Assembly (NCBI RefSeq): GCF_000767465.1 | Contig: NZ_CP009291.1 | Span: 3,142,501-3,206,500 of the forward strand | Length of the DNA: 64,000 nt | Direction: 5' to 3' | DNA from: Novosphingobium pentaromativorans US6-1 | GTDB lineage: Bacteria; Pseudomonadota; Alphaproteobacteria; Sphingomonadales; Sphingomonadaceae | Part shown: in pieces, positions 8,085 to 17,066 of the stretch | Position numbering within the stretch: position 1 is the stretch's first letter | Layout of the letters: every line of letters begins with the position of its first letter | Notes under the pieces: model-generated | Seen by the model: only the letters and a program-made list of their open reading frames with translations | The model's database searches: none | Told to the model about the DNA's origin: nothing | Program-made: the position numbers and the translations under genes

Positions 8085-8696
8085 TCAGCACCAGCGCTCA
8101 CGGAAATAGAGATCCGGTGAATAGGACGGGCTAAATCTCTCGACATCCTTGTCGAAGAAGTAGATCGCCGGTGCCTCGTAAGAGACAAGGTAGAGCTGTC
8201 CGTTGATCATGGCGCCGACCGCTTCTCCCTTCCGGCGCACTTCGTCGTCGGCCTTGGTGAAGCTGTAGGTGAAGCGAATGCCGTTGTGGCCGTCGAGAAC
8301 CGCTGGTACCTGCGTATCGACGGTCATCTGGTTGACAGCGAACTGGCTGCGATATGTCGTTTCAAGCAACGTCGGAATATCTGTGACGAGCATGTTCGCT
8401 GTCACCTTGGGAAGCGGGCGGTTCTTCTTGTCACGTTCACGCAGAAGCGGCCGGCCCTCAGGTACGCCTCCAAAGAATGTCACCTTGTTCAGCGCGTCTC
8501 CATCAAGCGTCCAGACCTCTACGTTCTTGCCTTCCTGAAGGCTCAGCTTGTTCCATTCGCCCGTCGGCGTGGCGTACATCCGGGACTTGGCAATGCCGGA
8601 TCGCGGGCCGGCGCCGATAAGTGAGTTCGCAAGGCACGGCGATGATACGGCCGCGAGAAGTGCAAGGGCAGCGAGAGCGGTGCGCGACATGGACAT
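8085..8696 (-). CDS. Secreted protein of unknown function
   Basis: 203 residues with a Sec signal peptide (ALAALALLAAVSSPCLANS). The mature part has no recognised domain; it is beta-rich by appearance, with repeated aromatic positions near the C-terminus (LYFRERWC). It lies three bases after the M48 protease stop, with a GAGGT ribosome site inside the end of that gene, so it is the last gene of a three-gene operon. An internal ATG two codons in is an equally good start. Substrate or accessory factor of the protease is a guess from position only. Confidence 0.75.
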   Translation of the reverse strand: MSMSRTALAALALLAAVSSPCLANSLIGAGPRSGIAKSRMYATPTGEWNKLSLQEGKNVEVWTLDGDALNKVTFFGGVPEGRPLLRERDKKNRPLPKVTANMLVTDIPTLLETTYRSQFAVNQMTVDTQVPAVLDGHNGIRFTYSFTKADDEVRRKGEAVGAMINGQLYLVSYEAPAIYFFDKDVERFSPSYSPDLYFRERWC

Positions 8697-8699
8697 ACC

Positions 8700-9878
8700 T
8701 CAGTTCGGCAAAAGGGTTTTGATGATCGCCGCATCGGACGCGTCAGGAACTGCAGCCAGATAGGCGGAGAGCGCTGCCCGGCCTTCATCGACCTGTCCAT
8801 TGCGGATCAGGGCCAGGCCCAGGTTCCTGTCGAGTTCCGGTCCAGCATAACCTGCGGCCTTTGCTTCCCGATAGAATTGGCTGGCGAGTTGCAGATCGCG
8901 AGGATTGGCGCGCGCCCGATACAATTCCCCACGGGCGAACTGCAGTTCGGGGGTCCAGCCGGACCGTGCTGCAAGGTTCGAGAGGATGTAATCCGCCCCG
9001 CCGAAGTCGTTCAGCTTGTTCTGCGCAGCCAGAAACCTTGGGAGATATGGTGCAATGGCGTCCTGCAGTTCTTGCGTTCGCGGATCGCCACCAGCGGGCA
9101 GTTTGTCCGCCGCTTCAGACAAGTAGGCCGCGCGATTGAGCGAGGTCGGGTGCGTGTCAAAGAACCCCGCGCTGTACCTTTGCTTCGCCTTGAGCTTCCT
9201 GCCACGTGCGGTGGCATCCTGCTCAGCCATTAGCGATTGCCATACCTCGGAAGCGGAATGCGCAGGGTAACCCGATTGTGCCAGATACTTGAGACCCAGC
9301 AGGTCGGCGGCTGTTTCCTGATCACGGCTGAACCGAAAAATTGAGCCAGCTAGCGACAGTTGTGTATCGCCGGTCGGCGTGTTCGTGATGCCGCCCAGCA
9401 CGGTCATCCATGCCATGACATCGGTTGTGGCGCGGCGGTTCTTGAACCCGCTCAGGCTGTGACGCAGCTCAAAATGCGCGAACTCGTGCCCCAGCACCGC
9501 TGCCAGCTCACCTTCGTTGCGCACGCGCAGAAGCAGGCCAGATTGAACCTGCATCGCGCCGTTGGGCATCATGGATGCGTTAAATCTTGGATCTTCGATG
9601 GCGTACACACGAACGCCGGAGCAACGGTCTTGGCCAACGACCCGGCACAATACGCTGAGCAGATACTTCTCGAGATTGCCGTCGCGGATACGCAAGGGGC
9701 TGTCGCGTAGTTGGCGTTCGATCTCGTCGACCTGCATCCACAGGCCGCGTTCATCCACGCTCGTCGGCTCGTAGGCCGGCGTGTAGGGCGGGAGCGCGAG
9801 TGCGGCGTCGGTGGCATGGCCTGACGCCCCCGCGAGACTCAGTAGCGCGACCGCCAAGAGTGCCAGATTCCGACGCAT
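8700..9878 (-). CDS. Periplasmic M48-family metalloprotease with TPR-like C-terminus
   Basis: 392 residues from ATG 9878, one base after the upstream stop. Signal peptide (LALLAVALLSLAGASGHA). VLGHEFAHFELRHS is the HExxH zinc motif and ETAADLLGLKYL supplies the third ligand Glu, as in BepA/LoiP-type M48 proteases. The C-terminal ~130 residues look helical with TPR spacing (LNDFGGADYILSNLAARSG, GYAGPELDRNLGLALIRNGQ). BepA-like proteins degrade misassembled outer-membrane proteins in the periplasm; that role is inferred from the family. It is flanked by secreted proteins of unknown function in one operon. Confidence 0.88.
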   Translation of the reverse strand: MRRNLALLAVALLSLAGASGHATDAALALPPYTPAYEPTSVDERGLWMQVDEIERQLRDSPLRIRDGNLEKYLLSVLCRVVGQDRCSGVRVYAIEDPRFNASMMPNGAMQVQSGLLLRVRNEGELAAVLGHEFAHFELRHSLSGFKNRRATTDVMAWMTVLGGITNTPTGDTQLSLAGSIFRFSRDQETAADLLGLKYLAQSGYPAHSASEVWQSLMAEQDATARGRKLKAKQRYSAGFFDTHPTSLNRAAYLSEAADKLPAGGDPRTQELQDAIAPYLPRFLAAQNKLNDFGGADYILSNLAARSGWTPELQFARGELYRARANPRDLQLASQFYREAKAAGYAGPELDRNLGLALIRNGQVDEGRAALSAYLAAVPDASDAAIIKTLLPN

Positions 9879-9879
9879 C

Positions 9880-10635
9880 TCAGTTGCCTGCAACTGCTAC
9901 GTCAGCGGGCTTGCCCGGGAAGCCCTCAAGCAACTGCGAGACGCGCTTCTGCGCGCCTTCAGGTGTGCGCACGTCGCCGCCCATCTGACGATCGGCGTTG
10001 AGCCAGACAAGTTCGCCAGTCTTCAAGTCGACGAGGCCGGCATGGCCGACATGAACGCCCGAGGTTACCCCCACGCCGCCCAGCATCCCGACGATCTGCA
10101 GCACCTTGCGACCGGTCGATCCGTATTCGTCGTGCGTGGTGATGAATAGCGCGTAGTCCGCGCCATCGAGCGACTTCAGCCTCGACAGGCCGTTGCCCAT
10201 GCCCCAGTCGAAGCTCTTGCTGTGCTTCTTGGTGGGCAGCCGGTTCCCGGGAAAGAACTGGTACTCGATCACCGAGTTCGCGACCGCGCTGAACAAGTGC
10301 GAGTATTGTGTAACCAGCGGGCCATCGCCCGTTGCCTGGTCGGAATACTCGACCACGACGTTACCGAGCTTCGACTGCGCGGCGGCGAGCGCGGTGGTGA
10401 GATATTCGCGAGCCTGCGCCGTCCAGTCTGCGTTCGGCTCGAACATGCCGCCGGTCGACTGCGCACCGACATCGATAACCGGCCGCATCAGAACGATGCG
10501 GACAGTGCCGGGCTTCAGCGCAAAGCCTTCCTTGCTCCCCGTCTTCTCCTGCGCCATCGACGGCACCGCTGCGCACATTGTCGCCGCGAGCGCTGCAGCG
10601 CGCATCCAATTTGCAGTTTTCATGAACCCCCTCAT
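9880..10635 (-). CDS. Secreted protein of unknown function, operon leader
   Basis: 251 residues, first gene of the operon with the M48 protease. Signal peptide ends at VPSMAQ. The mature protein contains VRIVLMRPVIDVGAQSTGG, a tyrosine-rich middle, DYALFITTHDEYGSTGRKVL, then glycine-rich hydrophobic GMLGGVGVTSGVHVGHAGLV and LKTGELVWLNAD. The last pattern (a strand ending in GELVW) resembles proteins that assemble at the cell envelope, but I do not recognise the family. Start at 10635 has GAGAG seven bases upstream; an ATG four codons later is possible. Confidence 0.75.
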   Translation of the reverse strand: MRGFMKTANWMRAAALAATMCAAVPSMAQEKTGSKEGFALKPGTVRIVLMRPVIDVGAQSTGGMFEPNADWTAQAREYLTTALAAAQSKLGNVVVEYSDQATGDGPLVTQYSHLFSAVANSVIEYQFFPGNRLPTKKHSKSFDWGMGNGLSRLKSLDGADYALFITTHDEYGSTGRKVLQIVGMLGGVGVTSGVHVGHAGLVDLKTGELVWLNADRQMGGDVRTPEGAQKRVSQLLEGFPGKPADVAVAGN

Positions 10636-11122
10636 TGAATACTCTCGCAGTATGCATTTTCTGACGATAAGAAAAGACTTTCATTCTTCCGTTAAATTTC
10701 GTTCACCCGCTGATTGCTGCGATTTCCGACTGCCCCCGATTTTGCCGTCGTAGCGCTTGCCATAGACGATATCTGAAACCGGTCCTTCGTTGCCCGATCA
10801 GCCTTGATGAACGAATGGCTGGAATCATGAAGCCGATTTAAACCGCTCTACGTCCGGTTTGTCGAAGGATTTCGGGCGCTTGCGTACGAAATCCTTCGAC
10901 AAAGCTGACATAGCGCCTGCGGCCGAAGTGCGCCCATTTCGGTCGATCAGAGGATGATTTGATGCGTCAGGGAGTGGACCGTCCGGATTCTCTTACTGAC
11001 CAAGTTTGCCAACAGTTGGGAAGGATAAGCAGCGGCCTTTCGACATTCTCGGCGGCGATTTCGTTTAAACTTTTGGCAAGGCCTAACCTTTAGATCTTGC
11101 ATGACCATAGTCGGGATGTGCC
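10636..11122. other. Intergenic stretch with a strong palindrome
   Basis: 487 bases between divergent transcription units. No ORF with support. It must hold the promoters of the secreted-protein operon (minus) and of the small membrane protein (plus), and contains the 17-bp inverted repeat listed separately. Confidence 0.6.
10858..10903. repeat. Perfect 17-bp inverted repeat
   Basis: Arms TTTGTCGAAGGATTTCG (10858-10874) and its exact reverse complement (10887-10903) with a 12-nt loop. The right arm with CCTTCGACAAAGC resembles intergenic palindromes scattered in sphingomonad genomes. There is no T run, so a terminator is unlikely. Confidence 0.85.
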
Positions 11123-11413
11123 ATGAGATTGCGTAACCGCCCCTGGAAACTTCTGGCTTTACTGATTTTCGGGACGATCAGCCTAATATTTTTTGGTATC
11201 AACCTCATTAGTGGTCCAATCGAACTAAGGCGATTGGGGGAGGTGAGTGCCGCAGGGACGCCCATCAAGTTCGTAATCGTAGTTATTGGATATATATTCC
11301 TCTGGATGGGTTTGACCTTTATGTGGGTTATATTTGCGCATGAGTGGGGGCGAGATCATCGTCCGCGGTTCAAGCCACCGTTAGATGAGCCCGATAAGCG
11401 TAGCCCCCTTTAG
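11123..11413 (+). CDS. Small membrane protein, unknown
   Basis: 96 residues. Two membrane helices (LLALLIFGTISLIFFGINLI and FVIVVIGYIFLWMGLTFMWV), a basic N-terminus (MRLRNRPWK) and a charged C-terminal tail (EWGRDHRPRFKPPLDEPDKR), suggesting both ends in the cytoplasm. AT-richer than its surroundings. No family recognised. Confidence 0.6.
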   Translation: MRLRNRPWKLLALLIFGTISLIFFGINLISGPIELRRLGEVSAAGTPIKFVIVVIGYIFLWMGLTFMWVIFAHEWGRDHRPRFKPPLDEPDKRSPL

Positions 11414-11761
11414 CTTATCTATTCCCGAACTGCGCCCACCTTTGCCGTTCGGCTCCGGCTTTCCAGCGCGAGTAATCCGACCTTCAGCCATGACGTGGTC
11501 TGAGACAAAGCTGCCGGCTGCCGCCGCTCCTTGGAACGTCCGCCTACGTCGAGAACGGTCATTTGTGGATCCCGTTAGCCGTCTCTCTCCTATGCCCAGG
11601 CCCTGGACGATCCGGAACGTTTCCTTCGGAACGGGGCAAGGCGATAGCTGCCATCTCAAACAGCGAACCGGTTCGTCACGAAGATATTATCGAGACGAGC
11701 CCCCATCTGCTGGCTATGCAATTGCTGCCCTGTCGAGCTAAGTTTCGGATACACTGCGCGC
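11414..11761. other. Intergenic, no gene seen
   Basis: 348 bases. Includes one copy of the GGAACGTCCGC motif near 11533-11543 that recurs in other gaps of this window. No supported ORF. Confidence 0.5.
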
Positions 11762-12736
11762 ATGACAAACGATGCCGATGGCGGCGCACGCAATCATCAT
11801 TTCGTGCCGCAATATTATCTGAAGGGTTTTGCGAAGCCGCGTTCGAAAGACGGCAAGCTGACCGTGTTCGACCTCAAGGACCGAAAGGGTTTCGTGACCC
11901 GACCGCGCAATGTCGCGGCACGCCGCGACTATAATCGCATTGAGATTGAGGGCCAAGATCCGAACGTCGTAGAAAGCAAGCTTGCCGACCTGGAAGCGCT
12001 CGGCGATCAGGCGTTCCGACGGATCATCGCGGCGCGGTCGATCGAAGACCGTGACGATTTTTCGTTCGTCCATGTCCTGATCGCGCGTATCGCGATTTCC
12101 AATCCCGCGTTTCGCGATCAGCGCGACCAAATCATCAGCCAGGTCGGATCGATGATGATACGCAATATGGTCGCCACGCCAGAGCGGTGGGACGCGGTTA
12201 CAGGACACATGGGGCCGGAGCTTGGTGCCGACCCAATCCCCTATGAGCAAGCGCGTGCCGCCGTTGAGGGCGGCAGCATCGTGGCGAATGCCACGAAAGA
12301 GACACTGATCGAGCAGGAAATCCTGCTGTGGCCATCGATCCTGCCAATGCTGGAGCAGCGAAAATGGACGCTGTTGATCGCGCCGCCGGGCTCGGCTGGG
12401 TTCATCACCTCGGATCGTCCGTTCTCGCTGCGGTGGAACGACGAGACGATGAACCGCGGACCTTATGGCGTCGGGCTCGGCTGCACCGACACCACATTAA
12501 TCTTCCCGATCAGCCACGATCTCGCAGTGATCGGCAGTTTCGAGCACGGCGGAGGCGCCAATGTCGTCGATGAAAGCATCGTTGCTGCCGTTAATTTCGC
12601 GCTCTTTCAGGCGGCGATGCGGCAGGTTTATGCGTCCGCAGATTTCTCGATCACGGACGTCGGCAAGGTCGTCCGCCCCTTTTCCCAGAGCGAGGTTTGG
12701 CGGCGTGTCCGCGAGCGCCCGGCCGCCCCATCCTGA
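11762..12736 (+). CDS. DUF4238 family protein
   Basis: 324 residues. The N-terminal HHFVPQYYLKGFA is the signature of DUF4238, a family of uncertain function common in accessory regions. Later blocks IAPPGSAGFITSDRPFSL and LIFPISHDLAVIG match the family's pattern of a catalytic-like core. No signal peptide or membrane segment, so cytoplasmic. It converges with the large HEPN-like gene (27 bp apart at the 3' ends). Its place near defence genes and mobile elements makes a conflict role possible but unproven. Confidence 0.8.
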   Translation: MTNDADGGARNHHFVPQYYLKGFAKPRSKDGKLTVFDLKDRKGFVTRPRNVAARRDYNRIEIEGQDPNVVESKLADLEALGDQAFRRIIAARSIEDRDDFSFVHVLIARIAISNPAFRDQRDQIISQVGSMMIRNMVATPERWDAVTGHMGPELGADPIPYEQARAAVEGGSIVANATKETLIEQEILLWPSILPMLEQRKWTLLIAPPGSAGFITSDRPFSLRWNDETMNRGPYGVGLGCTDTTLIFPISHDLAVIGSFEHGGGANVVDESIVAAVNFALFQAAMRQVYASADFSITDVGKVVRPFSQSEVWRRVRERPAAPS

Positions 12737-12763
12737 TATTGTGCGGCTGAATTGCCGAAAGGA

Positions 12764-14677
12764 TCAAATCTCGCCGATGGGCGTCATCGCGGCGATCGCA
12801 GGCGCCACGTGGCTGTCCCAATATCGCAGCAGCGGCGAGACCGTCAGCAGATAGACCAGCCAGCACGCCGAGATCGCCTCGTCGGAGAAGAAGGCATTCC
12901 AGCCCAGCTTGCCGTGCGCCAACTCGTGTCGAAGCGCAGGGCCGGGCCTGAAATTCAGCAGCGCATCGAGCTCCCACACCATGTCGATGCCGAGGATCGC
13001 TTCTAGGTCTGCGCGGCAATATCCCAGCAGGATATTGAGCGGCCGGTCCCCTTCGATACCGTCTTCCTCCATCTTCGCCGAGTCCCGTCCCGACATCTGG
13101 AGGATATGGCGCAATGAATTCTCGATCTGCGGCAAGAGCAGGTGCCCGGCTGTCGCATAGTCGCCCTGCCACAGTCGCGCGAAGCCCACCGAGAAGATGG
13201 GATGGTGTCCGGCAGGGATGAAGCTGCTCATCTGTACGATCGGCAGCATATGCTGTTCGTTGATCGAAAACCGCTCCAGCACCGCCTGGCGAGCGGGCTC
13301 GATATTGCCGTGAACCCGGAAGCGCCGCACGATCGACATGTGACGGATGGCGTGTTCCTTGTACCACGCTTCGCTCGGCTGATCGTCGAAGTCGAGTGAC
13401 GGCCCGCGCGCCACTTCGCGGCCCTCATGGTCGGCGTAGCTGGTCGCGAATAGGTTCGAGAGCGGGAAGTCCTTGGCCTGCTGGAGCACCAGTGCCTTCA
13501 GCTTTTCGACATCGTCGGGCTTGGAGAAACCCGCCATCGATCGCAGCGCGTCGGTCAGGCCCAGCGCCTTGAACTGCGCGTATGTCTGGTCGCGGACCTC
13601 TTCGATCCCGTCGAGCTTGAAGGGAATGCCTGAGAATTCGTCGAGCGCCTTGTCCTGCAACTCGCGCAGGCGGCGGCGCATTTCTTCGACGCGATCCTTG
13701 GCATCGCCCCGCGCTCGGAATTCGCGCAGCGCCTGCTTGACCCAATGCGCCTTTGCAGAACTCGATGGCACGGTATCGGCCATGGCGAGCGTCCGTTCGA
13801 TCGATTTGATCGCGGCGTTGCGGCTGGCATCCTCGTCGCCCGCGCGGTCATAGGCATCGGCCGCAAGGTTCCAGCACTCCTTGACCGCCATGTCATAGTC
13901 TTCCGGCGGGGCGGTGGACGCGAGGCTGGCGGCGGTTTCGGCGACTTCCTCGGCGGGGATCAGCTTGTGCTGGAGGACGCGCCGCCCAAGCTGGGCGAGC
14001 GGGAAATAGGCGCGTTCGGCAACCGCGTTGTCGAAAGCGAGGCGCAAGGTTTCGGCGATCGGCTCGACCAGTGTTCCCCGCTTGGCGATACGGGCATTGA
14101 TCATGAAGCTGCGTTCAATCGGCTTCACGCAGTCCATCGCCCGCGTGCCGATGTCGGGAAACTCCAGCGCGGCGCTGCCATCGGCAATACGGCGCGCGAC
14201 TTCGCAATAGGCGTCGACCGCCGTGCGCCCGGCCCGGCGCACGCCTGTCTCATAGGCGACGTCCGCAAAGCGTGCGCGCAGCGTCGGATGGAGGATGCCG
14301 GGCGCGAGATCGGCGAGGACTTCACTCTGATTGCCCCGGAAATCGTGCGGGATCGCCGTTCGCCGCGTTCCGTTCTGCCACTGCAAACCGAACGGATCGC
14401 CTTCGCTCTCGACCCGAAGATGCAGACCTACTAGCGCCGAGACAAGGCGGTAGACGCGTTCGGCCCGCACGTCGCCACAATCGGTCGCGTCCTTGACCTT
14501 CGACCAGAACAGATCGACCAGCGAATGCCGATCTAGGCGGGCCATGCTACCGGTAAGCGCATTCAGATCGACCGACGCGAAGTCGTCAATCGTCACCTCT
14601 TCATAGAGCGGCTGCGGTTCAGCGGGCTGCCCAGTGTCCTCGTCATCTGCGCCGAGAGCTGCATTGTCGTCACTCAT
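12764..14677 (-). CDS. Large DUF4209-like protein with HEPN-type RxxxxH motif
   Basis: 637 residues from ATG 14677; the TTG start nine codons earlier is less likely. Acidic N-terminus (residues 1-35), then a long alpha-helical region with TPR-like spacing (CWNLAADAYDRAGDEDASRN). The C-terminal ~100 residues contain LNFRPGPALRHELAHGKLGW, which resembles the end of DUF4209 proteins and includes R-x4-H, the catalytic motif of HEPN ribonucleases. If active it would cut RNA, as HEPN effectors of abortive infection do. No membrane segment. It is divergent from the cysteine-cluster gene 14797-15618 with 119 bp between starts, which suggests a shared control region. Confidence 0.6.
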   Translation of the reverse strand: MSDDNAALGADDEDTGQPAEPQPLYEEVTIDDFASVDLNALTGSMARLDRHSLVDLFWSKVKDATDCGDVRAERVYRLVSALVGLHLRVESEGDPFGLQWQNGTRRTAIPHDFRGNQSEVLADLAPGILHPTLRARFADVAYETGVRRAGRTAVDAYCEVARRIADGSAALEFPDIGTRAMDCVKPIERSFMINARIAKRGTLVEPIAETLRLAFDNAVAERAYFPLAQLGRRVLQHKLIPAEEVAETAASLASTAPPEDYDMAVKECWNLAADAYDRAGDEDASRNAAIKSIERTLAMADTVPSSSAKAHWVKQALREFRARGDAKDRVEEMRRRLRELQDKALDEFSGIPFKLDGIEEVRDQTYAQFKALGLTDALRSMAGFSKPDDVEKLKALVLQQAKDFPLSNLFATSYADHEGREVARGPSLDFDDQPSEAWYKEHAIRHMSIVRRFRVHGNIEPARQAVLERFSINEQHMLPIVQMSSFIPAGHHPIFSVGFARLWQGDYATAGHLLLPQIENSLRHILQMSGRDSAKMEEDGIEGDRPLNILLGYCRADLEAILGIDMVWELDALLNFRPGPALRHELAHGKLGWNAFFSDEAISACWLVYLLTVSPLLRYWDSHVAPAIAAMTPIGEI

Positions 14678-14796
14678 CTGGGATGCCCCAAGTCTTTGTC
14701 CCAATCTCTAGCCATAGATAGCAATAGTGGGGTCGCAGGAGAATGGCGCAGGCCGATTGCCTTATCTTGATCCAAGTGGGTGACTAGGCCACATCG

Positions 14797-15618
14797 ATGT
14801 CGCGCACCGCGAAGTCGTTCCTGCGAACTGCGGCCGCGTCGCCGGCTGAGCGCAAGCCGGGTTCGGCGACGATCGAGCTGATCGCCTATAGCCCCGAGGA
14901 CATCTTGCGCGCGATCGCCAGTTCGGCATTCGGCTTTCCCGGCTATGTGCCGACCTTCCGCCTCGACATTGTCCATGACGGCGAGACCGAGCGGTTCATC
15001 GGCCTGCCCGAATGGGACGGCACCAAGCCCGATTTCGCCAAGGTGATCGCGCAGCATTTCAACGGCGACGACTTCTCCTATTTCCTCGCCTGCCATTTCG
15101 GCGAGAACCGGACGATGAACCGCGACATCATGACCGATCTCGGGCTGCGCTATTCGGTATTCCGCGAGACCGACGCCGGCCCCGAGCGCGTCCGCGTGCA
15201 GAGCTCGATCATCGTGCCGGTCAAGGGCGAGATCCGCTCGATCAACCATCTGATCGACGCCCATGTCGACGAGGTCCACCAGATCGTCGCGCCCTTCAAG
15301 CGGATCGATCAGGGGTTCGCGCAGACGATCCAGGCCTTCATCAACAACGACATGCCGCTGGCCGAGCGGCGGCTGGCCGAACTGATCGCGGATGCGCCTG
15401 CGCAGGAAGAGGTCTCCTATTGGATGGGCGATCTCGACGCCTGCGATGTTTGCGAGCATCCGTTCGCGCTGCTGCGGTTCATGGTCGATGGCGATATCGG
15501 TCCCTGCTGTGCCAATATCTGCGCCCGCTGCTTCAACCAGCACGGCGTCGGCCTCGGCACCGGCTATGGCCAGGTGTATGAAAGCACGCCCGAAGGCTGG
15601 CTCTGTGTCGCAGGATGA
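14797..15618 (+). CDS. Cysteine-cluster (putative zinc-binding) protein, unknown
   Basis: 273 residues. The N-terminal two thirds have no recognised fold; the C-terminus has a Cys cluster, CDVC...CCANICARC, that should form a zinc knuckle. A preceding block, PLAERRLAELIADAP, is helical. No signal peptide, so cytoplasmic. The gene is divergent from the HEPN-like gene. Codon use is like the core genome (strong C/G third positions), unlike the AT-richer small genes nearby. Confidence 0.7.
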   Translation: MSRTAKSFLRTAAASPAERKPGSATIELIAYSPEDILRAIASSAFGFPGYVPTFRLDIVHDGETERFIGLPEWDGTKPDFAKVIAQHFNGDDFSYFLACHFGENRTMNRDIMTDLGLRYSVFRETDAGPERVRVQSSIIVPVKGEIRSINHLIDAHVDEVHQIVAPFKRIDQGFAQTIQAFINNDMPLAERRLAELIADAPAQEEVSYWMGDLDACDVCEHPFALLRFMVDGDIGPCCANICARCFNQHGVGLGTGYGQVYESTPEGWLCVAG

Positions 15619-15957
15619 TGCTGCGCGCCGGTGCGGCGGAGCGGCGCATTTCGCTTGGCGAATCTTTAAGCTGGATCACGGTTTTGCGGGTCCCACGCAT
15701 CTGCCGACCGCTGGCTTTAATCCGGGTGATCGGCAGCTATTATCGGGATCGGACATTCCTCTAAGGAGCTGCGAACGGCCACTCTGGTCGGCAGCCGACG
15801 CCGCACGATCGAAAGCCTTCTCACAACGCGGCTCCGAACCGGACATTCGCCTGTCGGTCACTCTTTGCGCGTTCAGGAATAAATAGCTGCCAGCCTGCAC
15901 TTGAGGCTTTAAAGGCGGCTGCGGAATGGCTGCGATGGGTCGACTTTTGGTCTAGCG
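15619..15957. other. Intergenic, no gene seen
   Basis: 339 bases with two copies of a CGGACATTC-type motif (near 15749 and 15840). No ORF that I would support. Confidence 0.5.
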
Positions 15958-16641
15958 TCATCGACGACCACGGTACGGTTCACAGGCGATTCCATCCCCG
16001 TCACCGTCCATCTCAGGACGATATCCAGGTTGACCGCGATAAATCGGCGCAGCGCCTGCTGCCCATGCTGCAGCACAATTCCGATAGTAGACACCACTTG
16101 AACGGTTGCTTTGTACGAACGGCCGCTGCGGGGTACCCTGCGGGTTCACCTTGGGGCGCTCTGGCGGGCGATAGTCAGTCGGATGCGCAGCACGATAGTC
16201 AGCTGGTACATCGAATTCCGAACCCCAAATTCCGGTTCGCCTCCGCTTGGCGAGGGCCTCATTCTCCAGATATGCGCGACTGAACTGCGGCAGGGCAACA
16301 GCGAGCCCCGCGTCAATCATTGCCTCCCCGAGATCCGACCATCCTACCTCACAAATTGCAACAATTCGGTCGTAGCTGTCGATAGCCCGTTGTTTGCATT
16401 TTACTGGCTTTCCGTTGGCCAAGCTGGAAAGGAGAGCCGTGGCATCTTGCCCGCAATTCCAGCGTTCACCATTCCGATTGCAGCTTTGCTGGGCTTCTAC
16501 AGCATCGATGCCGTGTAGTCGAACGCGCTGGCCGCCAATGTCTATCGTGTCGCCATCGATAACTTTAGCCGTGCCTACGATCGTCTGAGCATTGGCCCCG
16601 GTGGGTAGCAGAAAAAACAATACCGGAAGTAGACGCCACAT
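15958..16641 (-). CDS. Secreted SNase-like nuclease with excalibur domain
   Basis: 227 residues. Signal peptide (LLPVLFFLLPTGANAQ). Staphylococcal-nuclease-like domain about residues 20-130: KVIDGDTIDIGG, VRLHGIDAVEAQQ (catalytic Arg and Glu), DSYDRIVAICEVG (second Arg region), ending RRRTGIWGSEFD. After a proline-rich linker the C-terminus is an excalibur calcium-binding domain: YYRNCAAAWAAGAAPIYRGQ, then MDGDGDGIACEP (DxDxDGxxCE). Expected to be a Ca-dependent extracellular or periplasmic nuclease. A complete gene, not linked to its neighbours. Confidence 0.9.
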   Translation of the reverse strand: MWRLLPVLFFLLPTGANAQTIVGTAKVIDGDTIDIGGQRVRLHGIDAVEAQQSCNRNGERWNCGQDATALLSSLANGKPVKCKQRAIDSYDRIVAICEVGWSDLGEAMIDAGLAVALPQFSRAYLENEALAKRRRTGIWGSEFDVPADYRAAHPTDYRPPERPKVNPQGTPQRPFVQSNRSSGVYYRNCAAAWAAGAAPIYRGQPGYRPEMDGDGDGIACEPYRGRR

Positions 16642-17066
16642 CTTATTTTGCTCACAGGAGAGGCAATATCATGGCATCATGCCTAGTCATTCGGTTAACG
16701 GCAATGACGTCCAGTCTTGGGCATCCAGAGTGGAAAAGCAGACCAGCGGCAACTGGAAGTGCAAATTTGACTGCTGAATGACCATAAGTGGGTCGAATGC
16801 TGCCGCCTTGATCGCTGCCAAAGATGCGGCAAGAGCCGCCGACAGAGCTGCCGTTCAGCCGTCCAAATCAGCTCTTCGAAACTGGCCGTCCGTTCATTTG
16901 GCGCCGAGACGACAACGAACGGCCGGAATCAGGGCCGTCATTGGGGCCCGAATGGCCCGGTTTGTCGGGGGGAGCGGACGTTGGTCGTCTGCGCTCCAAT
17001 GTTTGCACGGGCCGAAAGCGGAATGTCCGGTTACGGGAAGAGAAGTCGGGAAAGCTGCCGTTGATT
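16642..17066. other. Intergenic, no convincing gene
   Basis: 425 bases. A 32-codon frame at 16679-16777 ends in GNWKCKFDC but has no ribosome site. Two GCGGACRTT-type motifs lie near 16973 and 17020 in opposite orientation. Confidence 0.45.
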
